Positions 8,790 through 18,754 of a stretch of DNA of 64,000 nt are shown piece after piece. Under the pieces are notes generated by a model, which saw only the letters and a program-made list of their open reading frames with translations, had not been told where the DNA came from and did not search any database. This DNA comes from an uncultured Cytophagales bacterium (GTDB lineage: Bacteria; Bacteroidota; Bacteroidia; Cytophagales; Cyclobacteriaceae), in assembly GCA_913057175.1 (NCBI GenBank), contig CAJXNP010000001.1:62001-126000 (forward strand). Direction: 5' to 3'. Position 1 is the first letter of the stretch; every line of letters starts with the position of its first letter. The position numbers and the translations under genes were made by a program.

Positions 8790-10036
8790 TTCGATCGTAT
8801 CGCAATAACAGGATCCATTCTTGACGCCGTTAAAGCGGGAAGAAGCCCAAAAATGACTCCAATGGAGCATACCAAAGTAAAGGCAAGAGCAATGTTCTTA
8901 GCATTTAATATGAGTTCCAATCTACCCAACTCAATGAATGTGAAAAGGTAAACCAAAAATATTCCTGTCACACCACCCAGCAAGCACAAGAATACTGATT
9001 CAAACAAAAACTGAAGTAATATAAAATAATTTTTGGCACCCAGAGATTTTTGAATCCCGATGATGCCGGTTCGCTCCTTTACGGATACAAACATGATATT
9101 TGCAATACCGAATCCCCCAATCAGTATAGCAAAAAGTCCAATTACCCAACCAACTGTACTTAGCACCTTAAATAAATCGCCGATAACATTGGCAATGGCT
9201 TCCGGCTTATTAAGTTCAAAATTATTTTCTTCAGTTGGCTTGAGTCCACGGACACTCCTCATTAATCCAAGCAACTCTCCTTCAAGTGCATTTAAATTGG
9301 TATCCTCATCCAACCCTTTGATGGCGATAACTGATTCTGTACCATCATATCTACCGGTTGTAAACATCTTCTTGAATGAAAAATAAGGGATAACGACTAC
9401 TTCATCATCACTTGGTGTATCAATCAGGTTTTCTCCTTCTTCTTCGAAAAGCCCAACGACAACAAATTTCAAACCCCTGATTTTGATCTCCTCCCCAATT
9501 GCATCAGAATTTGGAAATAATTGGTTTTTAATATTGACCCCAATCAATGCCACATTCGTCGCACCAGCAATTTCCTGCATTGTGAAATAGCGTCCACTCT
9601 GAAGGTTGAATTCGAAAACATCTTTGTAGCCAAAAGTGGTACCAAACAATGTAAATTCGTTGTAGCTGTTATTTTGATGTTTCACCGTCAGGTTATCCCT
9701 AGTTGAAAAAATGCAGATCCCTTTTTGATTATTCAGATTTTCGTCCAGGAACTCGTATTCGTCATACGTAGCCATTGGTCGCTGAATGTATTTCCACCAT
9801 GGAAAATCCTGGGAGCCAATAAAAGGCCACTTCTGAACATAAATAATTCCATTCCCTAAAAATGAAAAGCTGTCCTTCAATCCTTTCTCCAGCGAGTCTA
9901 CCAAAGTAAGCACACCAATGATGACAAATATCCCTACAGTAACACCGGCCAGGGAAAGTGAAGTTCGAAGTGGATTGGATCTCAGGGCATTTTTAGCAAA
10001 CCTGAAACTTTCAAAAATGAGTCGAAAAACGATCAA
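8786..10036 (-). CDS. MacB/FtsX-type ABC transporter permease
   Basis: The 416-residue permease has the MacB topology. There is one N-terminal transmembrane helix (about 25-46, in RTSLSLAGVTVGIFVIIGVL), a large extracytoplasmic MacB_PCD domain (about 47-270), then three C-terminal helices (about 290-315, 340-362, 378-405) in an FtsX domain ending VIAIRS. Such proteins are mechanotransmission subunits that work with a separate ATPase and often a periplasmic adaptor. Neither is next to it, so the ATPase must be encoded elsewhere. Substrate is unknown; lipoprotein, peptide or macrolide export are family possibilities. Its 3' end overlaps the T-tract of the recA terminator in the convergent arrangement. 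Confidence 0.88.
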   Translation of the reverse strand: MIVFRLIFESFRFAKNALRSNPLRTSLSLAGVTVGIFVIIGVLTLVDSLEKGLKDSFSFLGNGIIYVQKWPFIGSQDFPWWKYIQRPMATYDEYEFLDENLNNQKGICIFSTRDNLTVKHQNNSYNEFTLFGTTFGYKDVFEFNLQSGRYFTMQEIAGATNVALIGVNIKNQLFPNSDAIGEEIKIRGLKFVVVGLFEEEGENLIDTPSDDEVVVIPYFSFKKMFTTGRYDGTESVIAIKGLDEDTNLNALEGELLGLMRSVRGLKPTEENNFELNKPEAIANVIGDLFKVLSTVGWVIGLFAILIGGFGIANIMFVSVKERTGIIGIQKSLGAKNYFILLQFLFESVFLCLLGGVTGIFLVYLFTFIELGRLELILNAKNIALAFTLVCSIGVIFGLLPALTASRMDPVIAIRSN

Positions 10037-10092
10037 GCGATTAATATTTTTGTTTATTTTAATGATTAGTCTAAAATATCAAATCATTTTTA

Positions 10093-10100
10093 TAGCTTTG
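10093..10100 (+). promoter_or_regulatory. -7 promoter box for queA
   Basis: TAGCTTTG matches the Bacteroidota TAnnTTTG -7 box 57 nt upstream of the queA start. No TTG is found at the ideal distance upstream, so support is moderate. Confidence 0.45.
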
Positions 10101-10157
10101 CAATCTTTATTTAAAATACCATAATTTTTTGGTGTATTTAATACCGTAATATTAAAT

Positions 10158-11204
10158 ATGAAATTATCAGAATTCAAGTTCGAATTACCCTCTGGTTTAA
10201 TTGCATTATATCCGGCTGAAAACAGGGATGAATCAAGATTGATGGTTGTGCACCGCAATAGCGGAAAGATTGAGCACAAAATCTTTAAAGATGTTATTGA
10301 TTATTTTGACGAAGGTGACAGCCTGGTAATCAATGATACAGAGGTTTTCCCGGCACGTCTTTATGGGAATAAAGAAAAAACAGGTGCCAAAATTGAAGTC
10401 TTCCTCTTGAGGGAATTGAACAATGAAATGCGTCTTTGGGACGTATTAGTTGATCCTGCCAGAAAGATCAGGGTGGGTAATAAGTTGTATTTTGGTGAAG
10501 GCGACCTTGTAGCAGAAGTCATTGACAATACCACCTCTCGGGGAAGGACCATTCGATTTTTGTACGATGGTAGTGATGAAGATTTTCGCAAGATGATCGA
10601 CAGCCTTGGTGAAACCCCTCTTCCAAAATATATCAAACGAAAGGCCGAACCGGAAGATCGCGAGAGATATCAGACTATTTTTGCCAAGAACGTTGGTGCA
10701 GTTGCTGCTCCAACAGCTGGATTGCACTTTACAAAGCAATTGATGAAAAGGATGGAAATAAAAGGTGTTTCCATGCCTCCCATTACTTTGCATGTTGGTC
10801 TGGGAAGTTTCCGTGCCGTTGATGTTGAGGATCTGACCAAGCATAAAATGGATTCAGAAAATTACATTGTTTATGACAACACTGTAAACTATGTAAATAA
10901 GGCGCTTGATGAGAAGAAAAAGGTCTGTGCCATTGGAACAACTACCATGCGTGCCCTGGAATCTTCAGTATCGGCAAATGGGAGACTAAAACCCAGAGAA
11001 GGTTGGACAGACAAATTTATCTTCCCGCCCTACGAGTTTAAGATTTGCAATGCACTGATCACAAATTTCCATGCTCCGGAATCTACTTTGTTGATGATGG
11101 CTTCAGCTTTTGGAGGTTATGATTTGATCATGGAGGCATACAAAACAGCCATCAAGGAAAAATACCGATTCCTTAGCTATGGTGATGCAATGTTGATTGT
11201 TTAA
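10158..11204 (+). CDS. queA: tRNA preQ1(34) S-adenosylmethionine ribosyltransferase-isomerase
   Basis: QueA transfers the ribosyl moiety of S-adenosylmethionine to preQ1 in tRNA, forming epoxyqueuosine at the wobble position of GUN anticodons. The 348-residue product carries the family landmarks: [18 protein letters not shown] (N-terminus), [29 protein letters not shown] (about 191-200) and [18 protein letters not shown] (about 303-320). It is transcribed divergently from the permease and is followed by a terminator placed right before ispD. The start was chosen at the ATG that begins [11 protein letters not shown], the usual N-terminus. Confidence 0.96.
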   Translation: MKLSEFKFELPSGLIALYPAENRDESRLMVVHRNSGKIEHKIFKDVIDYFDEGDSLVINDTEVFPARLYGNKEKTGAKIEVFLLRELNNEMRLWDVLVDPARKIRVGNKLYFGEGDLVAEVIDNTTSRGRTIRFLYDGSDEDFRKMIDSLGETPLPKYIKRKAEPEDRERYQTIFAKNVGAVAAPTAGLHFTKQLMKRMEIKGVSMPPITLHVGLGSFRAVDVEDLTKHKMDSENYIVYDNTVNYVNKALDEKKKVCAIGTTTMRALESSVSANGRLKPREGWTDKFIFPPYEFKICNALITNFHAPESTLLMMASAFGGYDLIMEAYKTAIKEKYRFLSYGDAMLIV

Positions 11205-11224
11205 CAGATTTCTTAACGATATTT

Positions 11225-11247
11225 AGGGGCATTAAGCCCCTTTTTTA
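11225..11247 (+). terminator. Intrinsic terminator between queA and ispD
   Basis: AGGGGC-ATTAA-GCCCCT is followed by a run of T. The T-tract ends only about 3 nt before the ispD start codon, which is unusually close. Confidence 0.8.
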
Positions 11248-11250
11248 TTT

Positions 11251-11928
11251 ATGAACGAATATGCAATCATTGTCGCCGGAGGTAGTGGTAGCAGAATGAA
11301 GTCAGAGGTACCTAAGCAATTTTTGAAAATTAATGGCAAACCAATTCTTTTTCATACGCTGGAAGCCTTTAACAGTTATTCAGAAAAACTGGAAATCATT
11401 TTGGTCTTACCCATGGATCAAATTGAATACTGGAAAAATCTATGTGCCACTTATGACTTCAAGGTTCCTCATAAAATTGCTACAGGAGGGAATTCCAGGT
11501 TTCAATCTGTTAAAAAAGGATTATCAGTTATCAATGATTTTGAAAGCCTGGTAGCCGTTCACGATGGCGTCCGGCCATTAATTAACCCAAGCATTATCCA
11601 GAAATCCTTCAAAATAGCTCAAACTCACGGTGCTGCAGTTGTAGCGACAAAATTAAAAGAAAGCATTCGGGAGATATTTGGAGACAAAACCATAGCCCGG
11701 GACCGTTCAAAATACTATTCCATTCAAACTCCGCAGACTTTTCAAACTAAAATTTTAAAAACTGCCTATGAGGTTGAAGAATCAGAATTGTTTACAGATG
11801 ACGCCAGTGTAGTAGAGAATTATGGAGCGCCAATTTACCTGGTAGATGGCGAGTACAAAAATATCAAGATTACCACTCCTGAAGATGTGATATTCGCCGA
11901 GTCGATCCTGATGTTGGAAAAAAAGTGA
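11251..11928 (+). CDS. ispD: 2-C-methyl-D-erythritol 4-phosphate cytidylyltransferase
   Basis: IspD joins CTP and MEP to give CDP-ME in the non-mevalonate isoprenoid pathway. The 225 residues contain the nucleotide-binding IIVAGGSGSRMKSEVPKQFL motif (about 6-25, with the catalytic Arg and Lys), VAVHDGVRPLI (about 110-120), IQTPQTF and ELFTDDASVVE followed by NIKITTPEDV at the C-terminus. All are typical of IspD. The ATG sits just after the queA terminator hairpin, so it depends either on read-through from queA or on a promoter inside the queA 3' end. No other MEP-pathway gene is in the window. Confidence 0.95.
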   Translation: MNEYAIIVAGGSGSRMKSEVPKQFLKINGKPILFHTLEAFNSYSEKLEIILVLPMDQIEYWKNLCATYDFKVPHKIATGGNSRFQSVKKGLSVINDFESLVAVHDGVRPLINPSIIQKSFKIAQTHGAAVVATKLKESIREIFGDKTIARDRSKYYSIQTPQTFQTKILKTAYEVEESELFTDDASVVENYGAPIYLVDGEYKNIKITTPEDVIFAESILMLEKK

Positions 11929-11945
11929 GCTGAAACAACTCACTT
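11917..11945 (-). terminator. Terminator for the DUF2795 gene, overlapping the ispD 3' end
   Basis: AAGTGAG (11923-11929) pairs with CTCACTT (11939-11945) around a 9-nt loop. On the minus strand it runs into six or more T residues (complement of A at 11917-11922). The plus strand has no T-tract, so it terminates minus-strand transcription. Confidence 0.65.
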
Positions 11946-11957
11946 ATCAGATTTCAA

Positions 11958-12179
11958 TTAATATTCATCTTCATTAAAGAAGAAATCTTCTTTTGTCGGA
12001 TAATCAGGCCATATTTCTTCTATGTTTTCATAGGGCTGACCATCGTCCTCCAACTCCTGCAAGTTTTCAACAACTTCTAAAGGGGCACCAGATCTGATAG
12101 AATAATCTATCAACTCATCTTTAGTAGCTGGCCAAGGAGCATCCTCCAAGTAAGAAGCTAATTCTAGTGTCCAATACAT
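11958..12179 (-). CDS. DUF2795 small acidic protein
   Basis: The 73-residue, strongly acidic cytoplasmic protein has the DUF2795-type segment ATKDELIDYSIRSGAPLEVV (about residues 18-37). It ends in a conserved IWPDYPTKEDFFFNEDEY tail, which I recall as nearly invariant across Cytophagales and Flavobacteria. The function is unknown. It is a stand-alone gene with its own terminator overlapping the end of ispD. The high conservation of such a small protein suggests an important role, perhaps as a binding partner or regulator, but nothing in the sequence defines it. Confidence 0.85.
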   Translation of the reverse strand: MYWTLELASYLEDAPWPATKDELIDYSIRSGAPLEVVENLQELEDDGQPYENIEEIWPDYPTKEDFFFNEDEY

Positions 12180-12449
12180 AATTTATACCTGTTTTAAATA
12201 ATCGTGCAAAAATAAAACATAAAATATATTTTCAAACAACTTTATTTTTTGTTGGAATTTTTATTTCAAACAAAAAAATTATAAACGAATATCTTTAAAA
12301 TAGTTGTCAAAAATTAGTTTTTTTACTCATTCAAATTACTACTTACTCAATTATTCCAAATTGGTTGTACCAGTTATACATTCATCAGAATTGAGGTAAC
12401 CGGATCAATATATTTTATTAATAAAAAATAATTTCATAAATCAAAATCC

Positions 12450-14129
12450 ATGGCCGACGAAAAGATAATTTTTTCAATGGCGGGGGTAAGTAAAATCTAT
12501 CCGCCAAAAAAGCAAGTGTTAAAAAATATTTACCTTTCCTTTTTCTATGGAGCCAAAATTGGAGTGATCGGTTTAAATGGATCCGGTAAATCATCGTTGC
12601 TCAGGATAATTGCCGGAATAGACAAAGATTACTTAGGTGAAGTGGTCTTTTCACCTGGTTATAGTGTAGGAATATTTGAGCAGGAGCCTCAACTGGATTC
12701 AAAAAAAACAGTTCGTGAATTGGTAGAAGAGGGAGCTGCCGAAACGGTAAAGCTACTCAAGGAGTTTGAGGAGATCAATCTCAAATTTGCCGATGAAGAA
12801 ATTCTCAATAATCCGGATGCTATGGACAAACTGATCCAAAAGCAAGCTGAAGTCCAGGAGAAATTAGATCAGGTGAATGCCTGGGAATTGGAAACCAAGC
12901 TTGAAATTGCTATGGATGCATTGAATGTTCCTCCGCAAGATGCATTCATAGGAAGCTTATCTGGTGGTGAAAAACGAAGAGTAGCATTATGCAAGCTTCT
13001 TTTAGAAGAACCAGATGTGCTTTTGCTGGACGAGCCTACCAACCACCTGGATGCCGAATCTGTGCTCTGGCTGGAACATCATCTGCAACAATACAATGGC
13101 ACCGTTATAGCCGTAACCCACGACCGGTATTTTCTGGATAATGTGGCCGGATGGATCCTTGAGCTTGACAGAGGCGAAGGTATCCCTTGGAAAGGAAATT
13201 ATTCCTCATGGCTTGAGCAAAAACAGGAAAGATTGGCTAAGGAAGAAAAAACAGAATCTAAACGACAAAAAACCCTTCAAAGGGAATTGGAGTGGGTCAG
13301 AATGTCCCCGAAAGCCCGCCAGGCCAAATCCAAAGCCCGATTAAGCGCCTACGAAAAATTACTTGGCGAAGAGACCAAAGGGAAAATTGAGAAACTGGAA
13401 CTTTTTATTCCACCGGGCCCAAGGTTAGGGAGTAAGGTCATCGATGCCTTCGATGTATCAAAAGCTTACGGCGATAGGCTCCTATTTGAAAATCTCAGCT
13501 TTTCATTACCCCAGGGTGGAATTGTAGGTGTGATCGGACCAAATGGGGCAGGAAAAACCACCCTGTTTAAATTAATCACTGAATCGATCGAACCTGATTC
13601 CGGAAAGTTTGAGATCGGCCCGACAGTTACCATATCATATGTGGATCAGGAACACGATTTCATCGATCCTGAAAAATCTGTTTGGGAAACAATCTCAGAA
13701 GGGAATGAAATTCTCGACCTGGGAGGACGTCAAATAAACTCTCGTGCTTACGTGAGCAGATTCAACTTTAGCGGAGCAGACCAGGAAAAGAAAGTAGGTA
13801 AACTATCTGGTGGAGAGCGAAACCGCGTTCATCTCGCGCTTGCCTTAAAAAAAGGAGCCAATCTGGTTTTATTAGATGAACCTACCAACGACCTTGATGT
13901 GAATACTTTACGGGCATTGGAAGAAGCACTGGAAAACTTTGGTGGCTGCGCCGTGATCATATCACACGACAGGTGGTTCCTTGACAGAGTAGCCACTCAT
14001 ATCTTGTCATTTGAAGGCAACTCTCTGGCGTACTGGTTTGAAGGAAATTTTAGTGATTATGAAGAAAACAAAAAGAAAAGGTTAGGTGACCAACCTACAA
14101 AATTCAAATATAAAAAGCTTCACAAGTAA
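12450..14129 (+). CDS. ettA: Energy-dependent translational throttle protein EttA (ABC-F)
   Basis: EttA is a soluble ABC-F ATPase that binds the ribosomal E site and gates entry into elongation according to the ATP/ADP ratio. The 559 residues hold two ABC domains. Domain 1 has GLNGSGKSSL (about 39-48), LSGGEKRRVAL (about 170-180) and VLLLDEPTNHLD. Domain 2 has GPNGAGKTTL, LSGGERNRVHLA and LVLLDEPTNDLD. The linker carries the RQKTLQRELEWVRMSPKARQ-type sequence typical of EttA. There are no membrane segments, and length and linker match the EttA subfamily rather than Uup or resistance ABC-Fs. Confidence 0.95.
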   Translation: MADEKIIFSMAGVSKIYPPKKQVLKNIYLSFFYGAKIGVIGLNGSGKSSLLRIIAGIDKDYLGEVVFSPGYSVGIFEQEPQLDSKKTVRELVEEGAAETVKLLKEFEEINLKFADEEILNNPDAMDKLIQKQAEVQEKLDQVNAWELETKLEIAMDALNVPPQDAFIGSLSGGEKRRVALCKLLLEEPDVLLLDEPTNHLDAESVLWLEHHLQQYNGTVIAVTHDRYFLDNVAGWILELDRGEGIPWKGNYSSWLEQKQERLAKEEKTESKRQKTLQRELEWVRMSPKARQAKSKARLSAYEKLLGEETKGKIEKLELFIPPGPRLGSKVIDAFDVSKAYGDRLLFENLSFSLPQGGIVGVIGPNGAGKTTLFKLITESIEPDSGKFEIGPTVTISYVDQEHDFIDPEKSVWETISEGNEILDLGGRQINSRAYVSRFNFSGADQEKKVGKLSGGERNRVHLALALKKGANLVLLDEPTNDLDVNTLRALEEALENFGGCAVIISHDRWFLDRVATHILSFEGNSLAYWFEGNFSDYEENKKKRLGDQPTKFKYKKLHK

Positions 14130-14527
14130 TAGTAGAAAAGCAAATTTTGATTTATTCATCAAATCCTTCCTTTTATTAAAAATCAATTAAAGCCGGACAA
14201 TTTCTAATCTGTTTATAATTTTCAACATTTTATAAGAATATATAATGATTATTAGCATTAATTAAATTATTTTTAAATATTAGCAGCATAATTGATATCT
14301 ATTGTAACAAATCCTTGATTTATAGGAATTAATAAACTTTTAACGATTGTGTAATTCTGTTAAATAATTGATTTGAGAATTGAAAAATCTTATCAAACTG
14401 CAATAGATTTACAATTTATTTATTGATATTGGTGTTTCAATTATGACTTTTAAAAAATAATTGGCATAATTTTTTATCAAATAGCTTAATATGATATTTA
14501 ATTTGAATAATTCACAATTTGTCTACC
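14130..14527. other. AT-rich gene-free spacer upstream of the Lrp/AsnC gene
   Basis: About 400 nt of very AT-rich DNA lie between ettA and the Lrp-type regulator. I see no coding frame, strong hairpin or RNA gene in it. It presumably holds the regulator's promoter, but no clean TAnnTTTG box could be assigned. Confidence 0.6.
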
Positions 14528-14998
14528 ATGAATAAAAATTATGATATTGACAACGTCGACTTAAAAATACTGGCGTTGTTGACGGAGGATGCGAAAATGC
14601 CTTACACCGAAGTGGCCAAGAAGGTTTTTGTCTCTGGAGGTACCGTGCATGTTCGTATGAGGAAAATGGAGGAAATGGGTATCGTAAAAGGAACAACCTT
14701 AAAAATGGATTACTCAAAAATGGGATATGATATTACCGCATTTTTAGGGATTTACCTTGAAAAAAGCTCCCTCTATGATGATGTAATCAAAAAGCTTCAA
14801 CTCATTCCGGAAATAGTTAAAATACACTATACAACAGGTAATTATAATATTTTTGTAAAAATGCATTGCAAGGATACCAAACACCTGAAAGACGTTCTTC
14901 ACGACAAGATCCAGACAGTCGAAGGAATTGAAAGAACTGAGACAATTATCTCCCTGGAGGAAAGCTTAAATAGACACATTCAATTCGTTGAAAAATAA
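14528..14998 (+). CDS. Lrp/AsnC-family transcriptional regulator
   Basis: The 156-residue regulator has an N-terminal helix-turn-helix (IDNVDLKILALLTEDAKMPY, then TVHVRMRKMEEMGIVKG, about residues 5-55). A C-terminal RAM (AsnC) ligand-binding domain follows (about 65-150) with the TGNYNIFVKMHCKD segment. Lrp/AsnC proteins form octamers that sense amino acids. I chose the ATG at 14528 over an in-frame TTG 9 nt earlier. It ends in a strong terminator, so the SUF operon 185 nt downstream is a separate unit. Its position before sufB may or may not mean regulation of it; targets are unknown. Confidence 0.92.
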   Translation: MNKNYDIDNVDLKILALLTEDAKMPYTEVAKKVFVSGGTVHVRMRKMEEMGIVKGTTLKMDYSKMGYDITAFLGIYLEKSSLYDDVIKKLQLIPEIVKIHYTTGNYNIFVKMHCKDTKHLKDVLHDKIQTVEGIERTETIISLEESLNRHIQFVEK

Positions 14999-15019
14999 AA
15001 GAGGGGTCAAAAATATGCA

Positions 15020-15050
15020 AAAGCCCAAATCCGTCGATTTGGGCTTTTTT
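15020..15050 (+). terminator. Intrinsic terminator after the Lrp/AsnC gene
   Basis: AGCCCAAATC (15022-15031) pairs perfectly with GATTTGGGCT (15036-15045) across a 4-nt CGTC loop, followed by TTTTT. Confidence 0.9.
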
Positions 15051-15138
15051 ATTTCAATAAATTCAAGATTTTGAATATTTTCTCTCACTAATTCCATAAA
15101 AATATTATAAACGAAACAATTTTTTCCTAAATCTGTTT

Positions 15139-15146
15139 TATTTTTG
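15139..15146 (+). promoter_or_regulatory. -7 promoter box for the SUF operon
   Basis: TATTTTTG matches TAnnTTTG 37 nt upstream of the sufB ATG. No TTG is well placed 17-23 nt upstream, so the promoter may need an activator or use a degenerate -33 box. Confidence 0.5.
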
Positions 15147-15183
15147 TAAGTAGTTTATAATAAATCTAAATAATAACAGAAAT

Positions 15184-16629
15184 ATGAGCAAAGACAATCA
15201 GATTCTCGAAGAGTTTACCTCCTCGGAATATAAATACGGATTCGAAACCAAAATTGAATCTGATTCTGCTCCAAAAGGTCTGAATGAAGATATAATCCGC
15301 CTGATTTCCCATAAAAAAAATGAACCGGAATGGTTATTGGAATGGCGGTTGAAGGCTTTTCGGCAGTGGCAGACCATGAAAGAACCAAAGTGGCCAAATG
15401 TTAAATATCCGGAAGTAAAATTCCAGGACATAATTTACTATTCTGCACCTAAGCAGAAGAAGAAATTGCAAAGTTTGAAAGATGTTGATCCGGAATTGCT
15501 GGACACTTTCAAAAGGCTTGGAATATCACTGGAAGAACAAAAAAGACTGACCGGTGTCGCAGTTGACGCAGTAATGGATAGTGTATCAGTTGCTACCACC
15601 TTCAAAGATAAACTAGCCGAGTTGGGAATCATTTTCTGCTCATTTAGCGAAGCAGTAAAGGAACATCCCAAATTGGTTAAAGAGTATTTGGGATCAGTTG
15701 TTCCAATTGGTGATAATTTTTACGCAGCGCTTAATTCAGCTGTTTTTACAGATGGGTCATTTTGCTATATTCCAAAAGGAGTGAGATGCCCAATGGAACT
15801 TTCAACGTATTTCAGAATCAATGCAGCTAATACCGGTCAATTCGAAAGAACTTTGATTATAGCTGATGAAGGGTCGTATGTTTCTTACCTCGAAGGTTGT
15901 ACAGCGCCTATGCGAGACGAAAACCAACTCCATGCGGCAGTAGTTGAAATCTATTCTCATAAAGATGCTGAAGTTAAATATTCTACTGTTCAAAACTGGT
16001 ATCCTGGGGACAAGCATGGAAAAGGCGGGATTTACAATTTCGTTACGAAACGAGGAATTTGTGCCGGTAGCAACTCCAAAATAAGCTGGACACAAGTAGA
16101 AACCGGTTCTGCTGTTACATGGAAATACCCTAGCTGTATTTTAAAGGGGGATAATTCCGTTGGAGAGTTTTATTCTGTTGCGGTAACGAACAATTACCAG
16201 CAGGCAGACACAGGAACAAAAATGATCCATATTGGAAAAAATACCAAAAGTAGGATTGTATCAAAAGGAGTATCTGCAGGATTTAGCCAAAACAGCTACA
16301 GAGGTTTGGTGAAAGTACAAAAAAGGGCAGAAAACGCCAGAAACTTCAGTCAGTGTGACTCACTGCTCATGGGTGACCAATGTGGCGCACATACATTTCC
16401 ATATATTGAAATTCAAAACCAAACTGGTAAGGTTGAACACGAAGCAACAACTTCCAAAATCGGTGAAGATCAGATATTTTACCTCAACCAAAGAGGAATC
16501 GATACAGAAGATGCTGTTGCATTGATCGTCAATGGGTATTGCAAAGAGGTATTGAATCAACTTCCCATGGAGTTTGCCGTAGAGGCACAAAAACTACTGG
16601 CATTAACCCTGGAAGGTAGCGTAGGTTAA
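15184..16629 (+). CDS. sufB: Fe-S cluster scaffold protein SufB
   Basis: SufB is the scaffold subunit on which a nascent [4Fe-4S] cluster is built within the SufBC2D complex. The 481 residues show the family pattern: [54 protein letters not shown] (about 236-255, with the conserved Cys in EGC), [20 protein letters not shown] and, at the end, [20 protein letters not shown]. It heads a co-directional run sufB-C-D-S-E-sufT-brx that has only small gaps. The gap to sufC is 42 nt. Confidence 0.97.
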   Translation: MSKDNQILEEFTSSEYKYGFETKIESDSAPKGLNEDIIRLISHKKNEPEWLLEWRLKAFRQWQTMKEPKWPNVKYPEVKFQDIIYYSAPKQKKKLQSLKDVDPELLDTFKRLGISLEEQKRLTGVAVDAVMDSVSVATTFKDKLAELGIIFCSFSEAVKEHPKLVKEYLGSVVPIGDNFYAALNSAVFTDGSFCYIPKGVRCPMELSTYFRINAANTGQFERTLIIADEGSYVSYLEGCTAPMRDENQLHAAVVEIYSHKDAEVKYSTVQNWYPGDKHGKGGIYNFVTKRGICAGSNSKISWTQVETGSAVTWKYPSCILKGDNSVGEFYSVAVTNNYQQADTGTKMIHIGKNTKSRIVSKGVSAGFSQNSYRGLVKVQKRAENARNFSQCDSLLMGDQCGAHTFPYIEIQNQTGKVEHEATTSKIGEDQIFYLNQRGIDTEDAVALIVNGYCKEVLNQLPMEFAVEAQKLLALTLEGSVG

Positions 16630-16671
16630 AAAATCATTTATTAAACAGAAATAATAAAAATAAGATATAGA

Positions 16672-17430
16672 ATGCTTAAGGTTAAAAATCTTTGTGCAAA
16701 AATTGAGGACAACGAAATTTTAAAAGGAATAAATCTTGAAGTTAAAGCTGGAGAAGTACACGCGATCATGGGCCCAAACGGTTCCGGAAAGAGTACTTTG
16801 GCATCAGTTTTGGCAGGAAAGGAAGATTTTGAAGTAACAGGAGGATCAGTGGAATATCTTGGCAAAGATCTTTTGGATATGGCTCCTGAAGAAAGAGCCA
16901 GGGAAGGGGTTTTCCTGGCGTTCCAGTATCCTGTTGAAATTCCGGGGGTAACGACAACAAATTTTCTTAAGACTGCTTTAAACCAAATCAGAGAACACCG
17001 TGGTGAATCACCACTTGACGCTGTTTCATTTCTAAAGACCATTAAGGAAAAAATGAGCTTGGTTGAAATGGATCAATCATTATTGAACAGATCCCTTAAC
17101 GAAGGTTTTTCCGGTGGTGAAAAAAAGAGAAATGAGATCTTTCAAATGGCTGTTCTCGAACCAAAACTATCTATCCTGGATGAAACTGATTCAGGTTTGG
17201 ATATTGATGCGCTGAGGATTGTAGCAAATGGTGTAAACAAACTAAAATCAAAAGACAATGCTACGGTAGTTGTTACGCACTATCAAAGATTGCTTGAGTA
17301 TATCGTTCCGGATTTTGTGCATGTTTTGTATAATGGCCGAATTGTTAAGTCAGGTGACAAATCCCTTGCACTGGAACTGGAAAGCAAAGGATATGATTGG
17401 ATTAAGGAAGAGATTGGATCAATAGCATAA
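16672..17430 (+). CDS. sufC: Fe-S assembly ATPase SufC
   Basis: SufC is the soluble ABC ATPase of the SufBC2D scaffold complex; ATP hydrolysis remodels SufB-SufD to open the cluster site. The 252 residues include Walker A GPNGSGKSTLASVLAG (about 34-49), the Q-loop in AFQYPVEIPGVT, the FSGGEKKRNEI signature typical of SufC, Walker B LSILDETDSGLD and the H-loop in VVVTHYQRLL. It ends 4 nt before sufD. Confidence 0.97.
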   Translation: MLKVKNLCAKIEDNEILKGINLEVKAGEVHAIMGPNGSGKSTLASVLAGKEDFEVTGGSVEYLGKDLLDMAPEERAREGVFLAFQYPVEIPGVTTTNFLKTALNQIREHRGESPLDAVSFLKTIKEKMSLVEMDQSLLNRSLNEGFSGGEKKRNEIFQMAVLEPKLSILDETDSGLDIDALRIVANGVNKLKSKDNATVVVTHYQRLLEYIVPDFVHVLYNGRIVKSGDKSLALELESKGYDWIKEEIGSIA

Positions 17431-17434
17431 CAAT

Positions 17435-18745
17435 ATGTCGGATATCAAAGAAACACTTCTTAATAAATATACGGAATTTGAGAAAAGTCTTAATGGACAA
17501 ACAGGGAGCCCTTCCCATCTAGCCAGAAAAGCTGCTATTGAAAAGTTTGAAGTCCTTGGTTTACCTGGTCCAAAAACCGAAGAATACAAATACACTCATT
17601 TAACGAGATTATTAGGGAAAGAAATTGATCTGGGGCTTACAGCCCAAGAATCAAAACTTAGCCGTGAGGAAATTGAGAAGTTTCACTTCCCTCATGATGA
17701 GGCTAATGTTTTGTATTTCGTTAATGGCTATTATAAAAGTGAGCTGTCGAGGATATTGTCTCCTGAATCAGAGTTGAAAATTTCTGATCTACACTCTGCA
17801 TTTAAAAACCATGAAGAAGATGTTCAGGAAATTTACGGTAAATACTTAAATCATGAAGATTCTTTTGCTGCTCTCAACACAGCTTTAAGTAATCAGGGTG
17901 TATTCATTAATGTGGAGAAGAATAAAGTCCTCTCCCACCCAATCATTATTTATAGTATTACCGATACATCTGTTGACACTCCCGTTTATTACCCAAGAAA
18001 TATCTTTCAAATTGGGAAAAACAGCCAGGCAAAAATTATTGAGACTTTCCAGACACATGGAAATGGCAAAAGTTTTATCAATCATGCCAGTGAAATAATC
18101 GTAAGTGAGTCAGCAAACGTAGAATACTATAAAATACAGGAAGATTCGGAAGAAACTTTCAGGGTTGACAATACCCAGGTGATCCAATACCGGGATAGTG
18201 TCTTTAATGCATATGCATTTACATTTAATGGCAGGATCATCCGTAATAACCTGAATATCAGATTGGTAGATGAACATTGTGAGTCCCATATGTTTGGATT
18301 GTATCTGTTGAAAGGAAAAACCCACGTCGATAATCATACGGTGGTAGATCATGAAAAAGCGGATTCTTTCAGCAATGAGATATACAAAGGAATTCTTGAT
18401 GAAAAATCAACCGGTGTATTCAACGGTAAAATCTATGTAAGGCCTCACGCCCAGAAAACAAATGCATTCCAGTCAAATAAAAATATACTTTTGACAGATG
18501 AAGCTACTATCAACACCAAACCTCAGTTGGAAATCTGGGCAAATGATGTGAAATGTTCGCATGGTTGTACAACCGGCCAGCTTGATGAAGAGCAGATGTT
18601 TTATTTGAGGGCAAGGGGAATTTCCAAAGAAAATGCCAGGGCAATTTTGTTGACAGCATTTGCAGAAGATGTTTTGGAAAATATTAAAATTGACTTTATT
18701 CACGAACATTTGCACGATCTTATTTATAGAAGATTAAACAATTGA
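17435..18745 (+). CDS. sufD: Fe-S assembly protein SufD
   Basis: SufD is a SufB paralogue that pairs with it in the scaffold complex and helps iron entry. The 436-residue product has the SufD C-terminal pattern GIYKGILDEKSTGVFNGKIY-like segment (about 313-331). It is followed by NKNILLTDEATINTKPQLEI (about 348-367), KCSHGCTTGQLDEEQMFYLRARGI and AFAEDVLENI. The N-terminal half is divergent, as usual for SufD. It lies between sufC (4 nt) and sufS (9 nt). Confidence 0.95.
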   Translation: MSDIKETLLNKYTEFEKSLNGQTGSPSHLARKAAIEKFEVLGLPGPKTEEYKYTHLTRLLGKEIDLGLTAQESKLSREEIEKFHFPHDEANVLYFVNGYYKSELSRILSPESELKISDLHSAFKNHEEDVQEIYGKYLNHEDSFAALNTALSNQGVFINVEKNKVLSHPIIIYSITDTSVDTPVYYPRNIFQIGKNSQAKIIETFQTHGNGKSFINHASEIIVSESANVEYYKIQEDSEETFRVDNTQVIQYRDSVFNAYAFTFNGRIIRNNLNIRLVDEHCESHMFGLYLLKGKTHVDNHTVVDHEKADSFSNEIYKGILDEKSTGVFNGKIYVRPHAQKTNAFQSNKNILLTDEATINTKPQLEIWANDVKCSHGCTTGQLDEEQMFYLRARGISKENARAILLTAFAEDVLENIKIDFIHEHLHDLIYRRLNN

Positions 18746-18754
18746 AAGTAATCA

